From assembly GCF_010131535.1 (NCBI RefSeq), contig NZ_WUBS01000017.1, positions 1 through 64,000 on the forward strand: DNA of 64,000 nt, read 5' to 3'. Shown here one piece after another: positions 8,576 through 16,820 of this stretch. Numbering within the stretch: the first letter of the stretch is position 1; every line of letters starts with the position of its first letter. The DNA is from Acerihabitans arboris. GTDB lineage: Bacteria; Pseudomonadota; Gammaproteobacteria; Enterobacterales; Enterobacteriaceae. The notes beneath the pieces were generated by a model. It was not told where the DNA came from. It ran no database searches and worked only from the letters and a program-made list of their open reading frames with translations. Position numbers and translations under genes: made by a program.

Positions 8576-9127
8576 ATGGACATATTGAAACCGCATACTC
8601 CGCAAAGCGCTCCCTCAGCCAGCCGGGCGCTATTGCAGAGTTCTGTTGACAGTTTTGGCTGGGTTCCCAGGCAGAGTGCTTACATGGCCGAATCTCCAGC
8701 GCTTCTTTCATCCTATCAGTTTGCTCACGATACTTTTTCGCAATGTTCATTGCAGGAAGAGGAACGAGCCGTGGTGTGGATCACCACCGGCATTATTAAT
8801 GGATGCAGCTATACCGTTCAGGCTCATAAATGGATAGCAATGCACAAGGGCGTACCCGCTCAAATTCTGGATCAGTTGATATATGACCCACGTGATTTAC
8901 CGGAACGACTATCTGCGCTTTATCACTTTACGCGTGCGGTAATACTGGCGCATGGACAGATCCCTGCGGAAAAGGTGGCCGCATTCCTTGACGCCGGTTT
9001 TACCCGTGAAAATATGCTGGACGTGATCCTCGGCGTCTCACAGAAAACCATGTCCACACTGCTTAATAGCATTGCCGGAACTGAGGTGGAACCTCAGTTT
9101 ATGGACGTCGGCACCGAAATTGAATGA
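8576..9127 (+). CDS. AhpD/carboxymuconolactone-decarboxylase-fold protein lacking the second cysteine
   Basis: A 183-residue all-helical protein of the AhpD-like fold. The usual C-x-x-C-x-x-x-H active site is present as GCSYTVQAHK, with Cys77 and His84 kept but the second cysteine replaced by Thr80. A thiol-disulfide peroxidase role is therefore unlikely. In biosynthetic loci this fold sometimes works as an isomerase, lyase or decarboxylase-like enzyme, so it may process the dihydro-oxo acid or its amino acid. It is 16 bp after the BacA-like gene and 15 bp before the dehydrogenase gene, fitting one transcript. Confidence 0.75.
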   Translation: MDILKPHTPQSAPSASRALLQSSVDSFGWVPRQSAYMAESPALLSSYQFAHDTFSQCSLQEEERAVVWITTGIINGCSYTVQAHKWIAMHKGVPAQILDQLIYDPRDLPERLSALYHFTRAVILAHGQIPAEKVAAFLDAGFTRENMLDVILGVSQKTMSTLLNSIAGTEVEPQFMDVGTEIE

Positions 9128-9142
9128 AAGGTCCTCTCCGCT

Positions 9143-10090
9143 ATGCGCTATTTTGATCGACAGAGTGTCGAGAATACCTTGCCACCCGAGCTGTGCCTGC
9201 AACTGAGCAGAGAAGCTTTTATGCTTTTCAGTCAGGGTAAAATCATGCAATCCCCACGCGACATCATCGCGGCTGAAGACGGCTGCATTATGGGAACCAT
9301 GCCGGCATGTATCCGGGAAGGAGACTGGAAAGGCTTTGGCTTAAAAACGGTGAAAGTTGATTTCAGCCATGCCGATGGACGAGCTTCGCATGAGGGGGTA
9401 ATACTGCTGTATGACGCCCTGCCGGACGGAGGAATGGCGGTTATTGACGCCGGTGCCATCACGGAATTAAGAACGGCGGCAGCATCCGCATGGGCAACTG
9501 AACAACTTTCTTCTCCTTACTCCTCCCGGCTTGCCATACTGGGCAATGGCGTACAGGCCAGAAAGCATGTGCAGATGATGCGATTCATCAGACCAATAGA
9601 AAGCATTACAATCTGGGGTAGGGACAGCGCCCATACCGGCCTGTTTGCCGCCTGGTGCCGCGAAAAAACGGGCTTGCGTATTGAAGTAAAACAAACACCT
9701 GAAGAGGCGGTCAGTGGCACAGACATTATTTGTACTGTGACTGCGTCAAAATCCCCATTGCTCCGGCTAAAGGATCTTAAACCGCATTGCCATGTCAATG
9801 CCGTGGGCGCATCTGCACCGGGTTTTCAAGAGCTTGATGCAGATGTTTATGCCGGGGTTGAGCTGTATGTCGACTCACGCGATGCCGCCTGGCAAGCCTC
9901 GTCTTGCCTTCAGGAGGCCAGGAAAAATCGGCTAATCAGTGCGCAATATCCTATCAGCGAAATCGGTGAGCTGGGCGATGCCTTATCATCCCGCCGGACA
10001 TCACGCTCAAAACCCACGGTGTTCAAATCGGTAGGAATTGCTGCGCAAGATTTGGTTTTTGCCCGAGCTGTAGTCAGGATGTGCCCATAA
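9143..10090 (+). CDS. Ornithine cyclodeaminase / mu-crystallin family NAD(P)-dependent enzyme
   Basis: A 315-residue protein with the OCD fold: substrate domain at both ends, Rossmann motif ILGNGVQARKH near residue 135, then VGASAPGFQELD and KSVGIAAQDL, all family landmarks. Members include true ornithine cyclodeaminases, ketimine reductases and opine-type dehydrogenases such as SbnB. With an aminotransferase and a prephenate decarboxylase beside it, imine reduction or oxidative deamination of the product amino acid is more likely than ornithine metabolism. The substrate is not visible in the sequence. Confidence 0.82.
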   Translation: MRYFDRQSVENTLPPELCLQLSREAFMLFSQGKIMQSPRDIIAAEDGCIMGTMPACIREGDWKGFGLKTVKVDFSHADGRASHEGVILLYDALPDGGMAVIDAGAITELRTAAASAWATEQLSSPYSSRLAILGNGVQARKHVQMMRFIRPIESITIWGRDSAHTGLFAAWCREKTGLRIEVKQTPEEAVSGTDIICTVTASKSPLLRLKDLKPHCHVNAVGASAPGFQELDADVYAGVELYVDSRDAAWQASSCLQEARKNRLISAQYPISEIGELGDALSSRRTSRSKPTVFKSVGIAAQDLVFARAVVRMCP

Positions 10091-10157
10091 TTAATTTTTC
10101 AATTTTCATCTGTTGATGGACAGGGACATCAATGAACTTACGAAACAGGAACACAAC

Positions 10158-10784
10158 ATGTTAGGAATCACGCAGATTTTAACTTATGTCGCGGCTCTCG
10201 GGCTGGCCGCCGCCATTCCGGGACCGGGAATGACGGCCCTGGTTGCCCGCAGCGTCAGCGGCGGGGCTATTTCGGGCTTTACCATGCTGGGCGGTCTTAT
10301 TATTGGCGACCTTGTTTACCTGTCTTTTGCTGTATTCGGACTGGCGGTGATTGCGCACAATTACAGCTCTGTTTTTATATTGATAAACTGGGCAGCAGCC
10401 CTGTATTTATGCTGGCTCGCCTGGCAGTTCCTTAAATACCAGCCGCAGGCTATCAGTATCGGAAAACCGGCGTCGCGGCACGAGCTTGCATCTGCCTGGC
10501 TGTCAGGTTTTACCATCACCCTGGGTAATCCCAAAACGGTGGCATTTTACCTTGCCATCCTTCCTCTGGTTATCTCCCTTGATAATGTGTCGCTGATGAC
10601 GTGGGGGATGATGCTGGTGCCGTTGACAATCCTCGTTCTTTTAAGCGTAGGCGCTGTATTTATTCTGGCCGCGCTGAAAATCCGCCATTTTCTTACCAGC
10701 GCAAAAGCGCAAAGGAGACTGTTCCGTTCGGCAGGAGTAATCATGCTGTTGGCCGCGGCGGGAATGGTCATGAAGACTTTCTGA
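10158..10784 (+). CDS. LysE/RhtB-family amino-acid exporter
   Basis: A 208-residue inner-membrane protein with about six hydrophobic segments. The first carries AAIPGPGMTALVARSVSGG, the signature of LysE/RhtB exporters, and the centre carries the conserved GNPKTVAFYLAILP. The start at 10158 has AGGA seven bases before it; the ORF can be extended to 10113 but without a ribosome site. As last gene of the run it probably exports the amino-acid product or protects the cell from it. An Lrp-type regulator plus a LysE exporter is a familiar pairing for amino-acid efflux. Confidence 0.85.
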   Translation: MLGITQILTYVAALGLAAAIPGPGMTALVARSVSGGAISGFTMLGGLIIGDLVYLSFAVFGLAVIAHNYSSVFILINWAAALYLCWLAWQFLKYQPQAISIGKPASRHELASAWLSGFTITLGNPKTVAFYLAILPLVISLDNVSLMTWGMMLVPLTILVLLSVGAVFILAALKIRHFLTSAKAQRRLFRSAGVIMLLAAAGMVMKTF

Positions 10785-11038
10785 GCTAGTCAATTTCGCG
10801 CATTGATTCGCTGTATTTGTTTACGGGAACAGGCCGTTAGTCAGGTGGAGGGATGATGTCCCTATTTCGTATAGCAAATAAATGCGATAATTGTGACGAT
10901 GCTCAAATATTTTTCGATCTATTTTTTAGGCATTGATTTAGGCATATTTTCATGATGTGTAATTTAATTTTTCATTATTTTACAATTAGATAGTGATTTA
11001 ATATTAACCCTCTCATGCCGACCAAATATCCTGAAGAA
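10785..11038. other. AT-rich intergenic region, no gene seen
   Basis: About 250 bases between the exporter and the terminator at 11039. The stretch is strongly AT-rich, and I found no supported coding or RNA gene in it. Confidence 0.5.
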
Positions 11039-11066
11039 AACCAACCAGTTATGGTTGGTTTTTTTT
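11039..11066 (+). terminator. Rho-independent terminator after the biosynthetic cluster
   Basis: Perfect 8-bp stem AACCAACC (11039-11046) and GGTTGGTT (11053-11060), six-base loop, followed by a run of T to 11066. It is the first strong terminator after the exporter gene. Confidence 0.8.
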
Positions 11067-11122
11067 CGCCCGTAATTTGCTTAGGGAAAAATGAGGGAAA
11101 AACTCAGGTTTTTTCGATGCAG

Positions 11123-11433
11123 TTACATCACCGGGCTATCATCAAATTCTCCTGTCCGCATATCGTTCAGCACATACGTGACCACACCGAAGCACACGCC
11201 CCCTCTTCCTCATCAAAAAGCTCTAACCGCCCTGGAAAATCAAGTTGCTCCAGCAGCCCGCGCGCTGGGTAAAGTTTGTAACGTCGTAGCCTAAACCCGC
11301 CGTCAATTTTCAAGATGACAATGCTGCCGTCTACCGGTGCCAGGGAGCGGTCAACGATGAGCGCTGCGCCCTGATGGATGCCATGGCGGAGATTGACTGC
11401 CCCTGGGATTGTGGACATTCCAGTCTCCGGCAC
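11123..11433 (-). pseudogene. umuD-like (S24 peptidase) pseudogene, frameshifted and N-terminally degraded
   Basis: The open part contains GIHQGAALIVDRSLAPVDGS and GGFRLRRYKLYPA, close to the UmuD/ImpA/RulA self-cleaving domain. After DEEEG the frame shifts: the adjacent minus frame continues as CFGVVTYVLNDMRTGEF and ends at 11123 in the family's usual C-terminus. The nucleophilic Ser-Met region is not recognisable, since NLRHGIHQG takes its place, and no umuC partner follows. It is probably a remnant of a plasmid- or phage-borne mutagenesis operon. Confidence 0.7.
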
Positions 11434-11778
11434 CGGCCATCGACCTGATATGACCGATGGCGTTGGAGCCTATGGCCTCGCGCGTCTTCGGTTGCGCTTG
11501 TTTAAGGGCCAGTCTCACACCGCCTCGAAGGTTGGCAGTCTCGTTTCCGTTGCGCTAGCCAGGATCCGGAGGCCTGGCCGGCAGCAACAGGCGAAATCAT
11601 CATTTTCAGCTATAGAAATCCAAAAATAATATTTTAATTTTTTTTTCATGCGTAATAAGGTGGTTAACCGTTTGTAATAGAGCTGTTTTGATTTTGGAAT
11701 AATATCAGGGCGCGATACAGGTTTGCGTCCCGGTTAGCCAGACCGATCAGAATATGATTTTTATTTTAAGGAGCCGCA
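11434..11778. other. Intergenic region before the organosulfur locus
   Basis: No supported gene. The left part looks like degraded coding DNA continuing from the umuD remnant. The right part (from about 11610) is AT-rich and is the likely promoter region for the flavin reductase gene at 11779. Confidence 0.45.
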
Positions 11779-12342
11779 ATGAATGTGATTACCCTGGCCG
11801 GTAGCCCGCGTGTCCCCTCCAGATCCGCGGCGTTGTTGACTATCGCCCAGCGTTGGCTGGAGGGGCAAGGCATTGACGTTACACCCTGGAATCTGTTTAA
11901 TTTCAATCCGCAAGATTTGCTTTACGCACGCTTTGACAGCCCCGCGCTGCAGGTTTTTATCGGGCAGATTGCCGCAGCCGATGGGGTGATTATCAGCACG
12001 CCTATTTATAAAGCCTCGTTTAGCGGCGCGCTGAAAACCCTGCTGGACCTGCTGCCGGAACGCGCCTTCGAGCATAAGGTCGTGTTGCCGATAGCCACCG
12101 GCGGCTCGGTCGGACATATGCTGGCGCTCGACTATGCGCTCAAACCGGTGCTCAATGCGCTGAAGGCCCAGGAAATCCTGCACGGCGTTTTTTCCGAAGA
12201 CAGCCAGATATCCCATTACGACAGCGATCCGCTGTTAAGCGCCCCGCTTGAAACCAGACTTATAGACTCCCTCGAGACGTTTATTCGCGCGCTGGAAAGG
12301 CAGTCGCAATTCCACGCCCTGAGCATTTCATCCGCGTCGTAG
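11779..12342 (+). CDS. NAD(P)H-dependent FMN reductase, SsuE-like
   Basis: A 187-residue flavodoxin-fold protein. It begins VITLAGSPRVPSRSAALL (phosphate-binding loop of NADPH:FMN reductases) and has DGVIISTPIYKASFSGALK and the PIATGGSVGHMLALDY region typical of SsuE. Such enzymes supply FMNH2 to two-component monooxygenases. The locus contains six predicted flavin-dependent oxygenases and no other reductase, so this gene is the likely common electron source. TAAGGAG precedes the ATG. Named ssuE-like because the partner oxygenases are not classical SsuD. Confidence 0.85.
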   Translation: MNVITLAGSPRVPSRSAALLTIAQRWLEGQGIDVTPWNLFNFNPQDLLYARFDSPALQVFIGQIAAADGVIISTPIYKASFSGALKTLLDLLPERAFEHKVVLPIATGGSVGHMLALDYALKPVLNALKAQEILHGVFSEDSQISHYDSDPLLSAPLETRLIDSLETFIRALERQSQFHALSISSAS

Positions 12343-12466
12343 GCAATATCATCAGCGCCGGCCAACGACCGGTTAAGCGCGGAGAATGTGGTAGATATTA
12401 TGATGTTAATTCTATTTAATTATGGCAAAGACACCGGGTCCTGGTTTTTTATAAGAGGGATAGGTG

Positions 12467-13453
12467 ATGCAGGGTAGAATCGGTTATATAGGTTGGCGGT
12501 TGTTCCAGATTGTGCCAACCACATTTACCATTGTCCTTTTGGCCTTTGTATTAATGAAATTGGCGCCCGGCGATGTCATTGATGTCGTCGCGGGAGAATC
12601 GGGAGGCGCCACGCCTGAATATATGGCGGAAATGCGCGAATTATATGGGCTGAATATTCCGATCTGGCAGCAATTTGTTCATTATATTGTTTCCCTGGTT
12701 CATTTTGATTTGGGCTATTCATTTCGGGAAAATATGCCCGTTGCCGATTTAATCCTCAGCCGGCTGCCCGCGACAATTAGCCTATCGCTGACGGCAATAA
12801 TTTTTGCCCTGGTCGTCGGGGTAATGCTGGGCATTATCGCCGCGCGCTACCGTGGCTCTTTTCTTGACGGGATGATTTCGGTTTTTTCCACCATTGGTTT
12901 TGCCACGCCGCTATTTTGGATTGGCCTGCTGCTGATCGTATTATTTTCCATTAATTTACGCTGGTTTCCGGTAAGCGGCATCACCACGGTGGGCGCGGAC
13001 TATGCCAATGATCTTTCTTATCTGCTGGATGTGACGCGGCATTTGATATTGCCGGCGTTCTCACTCAGCCTGTTCTTTTTATCGATGTATGTCAGGATCA
13101 CGCGTTCATCGATGCTTGAAGTCTATGGGCAGGACTTCGTGCGCACGGCCAGGGCGAAAGGGTTAAGCGAATGGCGGGTTATCTTCGGCCATATCCTGCG
13201 TAATGCCGCGCTGCCCATTATTACCATTACCGGATTGGAAATCGGCGGATTGCTTAGCGGCTCGGTGGTGGTGGAAACCGTTTTCGGCTGGCCGGGTATC
13301 GGCCGGCTGGCGTACGACGCGGTATTTTCCCGTGACCTGAACCTGTTGCTGGGTATTTTCCTGTTCAGTTCCTTTCTGGTGGTGCTGATGAACCTCGTGG
13401 TTGATTTATTGTATGTCGCGCTGGATCCGCGCATCGGGGGACGCCGCTCATGA
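12467..13453 (+). CDS. Dipeptide/nickel-type ABC transporter permease (DppB family)
   Basis: A 328-residue inner-membrane permease with about six helices. The N-terminal FQIVPTTFTIVLLAFVLMKL is typical of DppB/OppB proteins. The EAA loop region reads RTARAKGLSEWRVIFGHILR. ATG at 12467 follows GAGGG at the right distance. Its stop overlaps the next permease start as ATGA. With the DppC-like permease and fused ATPase it forms a complete importer, and two cognate binding proteins are encoded at 22.2-25.6 kb. The gene neighbourhood points to a sulfur compound rather than peptides. Confidence 0.9.
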   Translation: MQGRIGYIGWRLFQIVPTTFTIVLLAFVLMKLAPGDVIDVVAGESGGATPEYMAEMRELYGLNIPIWQQFVHYIVSLVHFDLGYSFRENMPVADLILSRLPATISLSLTAIIFALVVGVMLGIIAARYRGSFLDGMISVFSTIGFATPLFWIGLLLIVLFSINLRWFPVSGITTVGADYANDLSYLLDVTRHLILPAFSLSLFFLSMYVRITRSSMLEVYGQDFVRTARAKGLSEWRVIFGHILRNAALPIITITGLEIGGLLSGSVVVETVFGWPGIGRLAYDAVFSRDLNLLLGIFLFSSFLVVLMNLVVDLLYVALDPRIGGRRS

Positions 13454-14292
13454 TATCCCGTCGTTTTTTCACGCGCCTGGCAAGCTCGTATTCTACCCAG
13501 ACAGGCCTGTTGTTATTGTTGCTGGTCCTGTTCGGCGCGGTATCGGCTTCTTATTTTTTCCCCGGCGACCCGCGCAATATGGTCGCCAGCCCGACGCTGT
13601 GGCCGGGGGCCGATGCCAGGTTCCCGCTGGGCACCGACATGATGGGCCGCGATATGCTTTCCGGCCTGCTCTACGGCGCGCGCGCCTCGTTGCTGATCGG
13701 CCTGTTTGCCACCGCGCTTTCCGTTATGCTCGGCATTATCATCGGCGTTATCGCGGGGTATTTTGGCGCGTCCTGGATAGACGATATCCTGATGCGCCTG
13801 ACCGAAGTGTTCCTGACCATGCCGCGTTTGCTGTTCGCCATTGCGCTGGTGATGGTATTGGGGCCCTCGACGTTCAGTATTTCACTGGCGCTGGGGGCGA
13901 CATCCTGGCCGCAAATCGCGCGCCTGGTGCGCGGCGAGGCGCTGCGCGTGCGTGAAATGGAATTTGTGCGCGCCGCCGCGACCATCGGGCTGGGACACGT
14001 ACGCATTATTACCCGCCATGTACTGCCCAACAGCATTGCGCCGGTGATGGTGGCTTCATCGGTGCTGGTGGCGCAGGTCATTTTGTCCGAGGCCTCGTTA
14101 TCCTTTCTCGGCCTCGGCGATCCCAGCGTGGTGACCTGGGGAGGCATGGTGGGCTCCGGGCGCGAGGTGCTGCGCACCGCGTGGTATATGACCGCCCTGC
14201 CGGGCCTGGCCATTTTCCTCACCGTGATGGGCTTTATGCTGATAGGCAACGGCCTGAACGATATTTATAACCCACGCCTGCAAAGGAATTAA
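13450..14292 (+). CDS. Dipeptide/nickel-type ABC transporter permease (DppC family)
   Basis: A 280-residue partner permease. It contains the family motif PLGTDMMGRDMLSGLLYGAR near the first extracytoplasmic segment and an EAA loop with FVRAAATIGLGHVRIITRHV. About six transmembrane helices are expected. ATGA overlap with the preceding gene and a 6-bp gap to the ATPase gene show a tight operon. Confidence 0.9.
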   Translation: MISRRFFTRLASSYSTQTGLLLLLLVLFGAVSASYFFPGDPRNMVASPTLWPGADARFPLGTDMMGRDMLSGLLYGARASLLIGLFATALSVMLGIIIGVIAGYFGASWIDDILMRLTEVFLTMPRLLFAIALVMVLGPSTFSISLALGATSWPQIARLVRGEALRVREMEFVRAAATIGLGHVRIITRHVLPNSIAPVMVASSVLVAQVILSEASLSFLGLGDPSVVTWGGMVGSGREVLRTAWYMTALPGLAIFLTVMGFMLIGNGLNDIYNPRLQRN

Positions 14293-14298
14293 ATTACG

Positions 14299-15945
14299 AT
14301 GGCCACAGAAGACAGAGATACCGCCGCCGTCGAAGGACCGATACCGCTGAAGTTGCTTGACGTGCGGGATTTACGCATCGGGTTCAACGGCGAGGAGATC
14401 GTGCACGGCATTTCTTTTCATATCAAACCGCATGAAAAGGTGGCCCTGGTGGGCGAGTCGGGATCGGGCAAAAGCGTGAGCGCCATGAGTTTGCTACGCC
14501 TGATCCCGGGTGCCCGGGTGTCGGGACAGGCGCTGTACGGCGATACCGATTTGCTCAAGCTGCGGGAGGCGGAAATACGCGCCGTCAGCGGCAAGGATAT
14601 TTCGATGATTTTCCAGGAGCCGATGACGGCGCTCAACCCCCTGCATACCATTGGGGATCAAATCGCCGAAGTCTACCGGCTTAAACGCCATATGGGGCGC
14701 AAAGACGCCTGGAAACATGCCGTGGCCCGCCTCGCGGAGACCGGCATCGCCGAGCCGGAACGGCGCGCCAATGCCTATCCGCACCAGCTTTCCGGCGGCC
14801 AGCGCCAGCGCGCCATGATAGCCATGGCGCTGGCCGGCGAGCCGAAGCTGCTGCTGGCGGACGAACCGACCACCGCGCTGGATGTTACCCTGCGGCTGCA
14901 AATCCTTGAGCTGCTGTCGGCCCTGCAGCGCAAGAACGGTTTATCCATCCTGCTGATTACCCACGACCTGCATCTGGTGCGCCGTTTCGCCGATCGGGTC
15001 ATTGTCATGGAAGCCGGCAATATCGTGGAGGTCGCCCCCACCGAGCAGCTGTTCCAGGCGCCGGGGCACCCTTATACCCGCCAACTCATCAACAGCCGTC
15101 CGCAACGGGACATCGGCGCCGTCGCCGCGGGCGACGGGCAACACCCGCGCCTGGAAGGCAAAGCCCTGCATATCAGCTACCCCATCTCGCAACCGGGGAT
15201 CAACAACTGGTTCCGGCGCCATCGTTTCCAGGCGGTCAAGGATGCCGATGTTGTCTTGCAGCGCGGCCAGACGTTGGGCGTGATCGGCGAATCCGGTTCG
15301 GGCAAAAGCACGCTGGCGTCCGCCGTGCTGGGACTTATCGGCCATGAGGGCTCCCTGCTCATCGACGGGCAGTCATGGCAGCAGGCCAATGCGCACTCTT
15401 CCCTGGCGCGCCGGACGCAGCGCCGTAAAATCCAGGCGGTGTTCCAGGATCCCTTTTCTTCCCTCTCCCCGCGCCTGGATATTTCCCAGGTGGTGGGCGA
15501 GGGACTGCATTTCCATCATCCTGAACTGTCGGCGCGGGAGCGGGAGCGGCGCATTATCGCCATGCTCGCCGAGGTTGGGTTGAGCGAAGCCCAGTTTCCC
15601 GGCCTGCTGCGCCGCTACCCCCATGAATTTTCCGGCGGCCAGCGCCAGCGCATCGCCATTGCGCGGGCATTGATTATCAACCCCGACATCCTGGTGCTCG
15701 ATGAGCCGACCAGCGCCCTGGACGTCACCATCCAGCGGCAGATCATCACCTTGCTGCAGCGCCAGCAGCGGGAGCATGGATTAAGCTATCTGATTATTAC
15801 CCATGATGTGGCGGTCGTGGCCGCCATGGCCCATCGCATCATCGTGATGAAAGAGGGCAACGTGGTCGAGTCGGGGGACGCGATGACGATACTGAGCGCC
15901 CCCCTCCATCCCTATACGCGCAGCCTGATCCTGGCGGCCGCATGA
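14299..15945 (+). CDS. Fused double ATPase of the dipeptide-type ABC transporter (DppD-DppF fusion)
   Basis: A 548-residue protein with two complete ABC cassettes. Cassette 1 has Walker A GESGSGKS, signature LSGGQRQR and Walker [13 protein letters not shown]. Cassette 2 has [16 protein letters not shown] and [12 protein letters not shown]. Both carry the HPYTR motif after the cassette, typical of the peptide/nickel subfamily. One polypeptide thus replaces the usual DppD/DppF pair, as in YejF or GsiA. The ATG at 14299 has AAGGA somewhat far upstream. Confidence 0.92.
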   Translation: MATEDRDTAAVEGPIPLKLLDVRDLRIGFNGEEIVHGISFHIKPHEKVALVGESGSGKSVSAMSLLRLIPGARVSGQALYGDTDLLKLREAEIRAVSGKDISMIFQEPMTALNPLHTIGDQIAEVYRLKRHMGRKDAWKHAVARLAETGIAEPERRANAYPHQLSGGQRQRAMIAMALAGEPKLLLADEPTTALDVTLRLQILELLSALQRKNGLSILLITHDLHLVRRFADRVIVMEAGNIVEVAPTEQLFQAPGHPYTRQLINSRPQRDIGAVAAGDGQHPRLEGKALHISYPISQPGINNWFRRHRFQAVKDADVVLQRGQTLGVIGESGSGKSTLASAVLGLIGHEGSLLIDGQSWQQANAHSSLARRTQRRKIQAVFQDPFSSLSPRLDISQVVGEGLHFHHPELSARERERRIIAMLAEVGLSEAQFPGLLRRYPHEFSGGQRQRIAIARALIINPDILVLDEPTSALDVTIQRQIITLLQRQQREHGLSYLIITHDVAVVAAMAHRIIVMKEGNVVESGDAMTILSAPLHPYTRSLILAAA

Positions 15946-15993
15946 TATCGATACCCGATCCGGCCCCCTCGCCGGGCCGGGAGGCCCGCGCGG

Positions 15994-16815
15994 CTAGAAG
16001 ACCGTATGCTGCCCGCCGTCCACCGAGATAAACGCGCCCACCACATAGCTGGCGCGCTCGCTGGCCAGGAACAACACCACATCGGCAATTTCCTCGGGGC
16101 GACCGAAGCGCCGCAGCGGCAGCCCGGCGCTTAGCCGGTCCAGCGCTTCCCCGGGCGTCACGCCCAAACGCCGGGCTTCATGGCCGACGGTGTGATCGAT
16201 GCGATCGGTTAAGGTATAGCCCGGATTCACGGCGTTCAGCCTGATGCCGTAACGCGCGTAATACTGCCCCAGTCCCAGCGTGGACAACAGCAGCGCCGCA
16301 TTGGCCGCCCCGCCCGCCACATGGGAAGGATGCGGCACGCGCGCGCCGGTGCCGATGATATTGACCACCGCGCCAACCTGGCGCGCCGGCGGGCCGTCCC
16401 CGTTCCCGGCCCGCGCCACCCAACGCTTGAGCACCGCGTCCTGGGCGTGGATATAGGTAAAGTATTTGGCGTCCATCGCGGCACGCCAGGCGACGCTGTC
16501 GAGGGATTCCGGCGGGTTGCGCCGGGCGGCGCCGGCGCTGTTCACCAGGATATCAATGGGCCCCAGCTGCCGGACGATCTGCTCGACGGCGGCCTCCGCC
16601 TCATCGCTTTGGCCCAGGTCGGCCCGCGCCACGGCAACCCCGGCCCCGTCGTCCGCCAGCGCCAGCCGCGCCTGCTTCAGGTTGCGCGTATCGCGCGACA
16701 CTATGCCCACCCGCGCGCCCTCGCGCAAAAAGGCGCGGGCGACGGCCAGGCCGATGCCTTTGCTGCCGCCGGTCACCAGCACCACTTTCCCCGCCAAACC
16801 GAGTTCCATAACCAT
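15994..16815 (-). CDS. SDR-fold protein with a non-canonical active site
   Basis: A 273-residue short-chain dehydrogenase/reductase-fold protein. Cofactor motif TGGSKGIG and NSAGAARRNPPE (NAG-like) are present, as is the C-terminal SYVVGAFISVDGGQ. The catalytic Y-x-x-x-K position, just before the segment leading to GIRLNAVNPG, reads HVAGGAANAAL, so Tyr and Lys are both absent. It may bind nucleotide without classical hydride chemistry, or belong to an SDR subgroup with altered residues. It is last in a minus-strand run with the flavin oxygenases, 5 bp after the first of them. Confidence 0.8.
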   Translation of the reverse strand: MVMELGLAGKVVLVTGGSKGIGLAVARAFLREGARVGIVSRDTRNLKQARLALADDGAGVAVARADLGQSDEAEAAVEQIVRQLGPIDILVNSAGAARRNPPESLDSVAWRAAMDAKYFTYIHAQDAVLKRWVARAGNGDGPPARQVGAVVNIIGTGARVPHPSHVAGGAANAALLLSTLGLGQYYARYGIRLNAVNPGYTLTDRIDHTVGHEARRLGVTPGEALDRLSAGLPLRRFGRPEEIADVVLFLASERASYVVGAFISVDGGQHTVF

Positions 16816-16820
16816 GCCCC

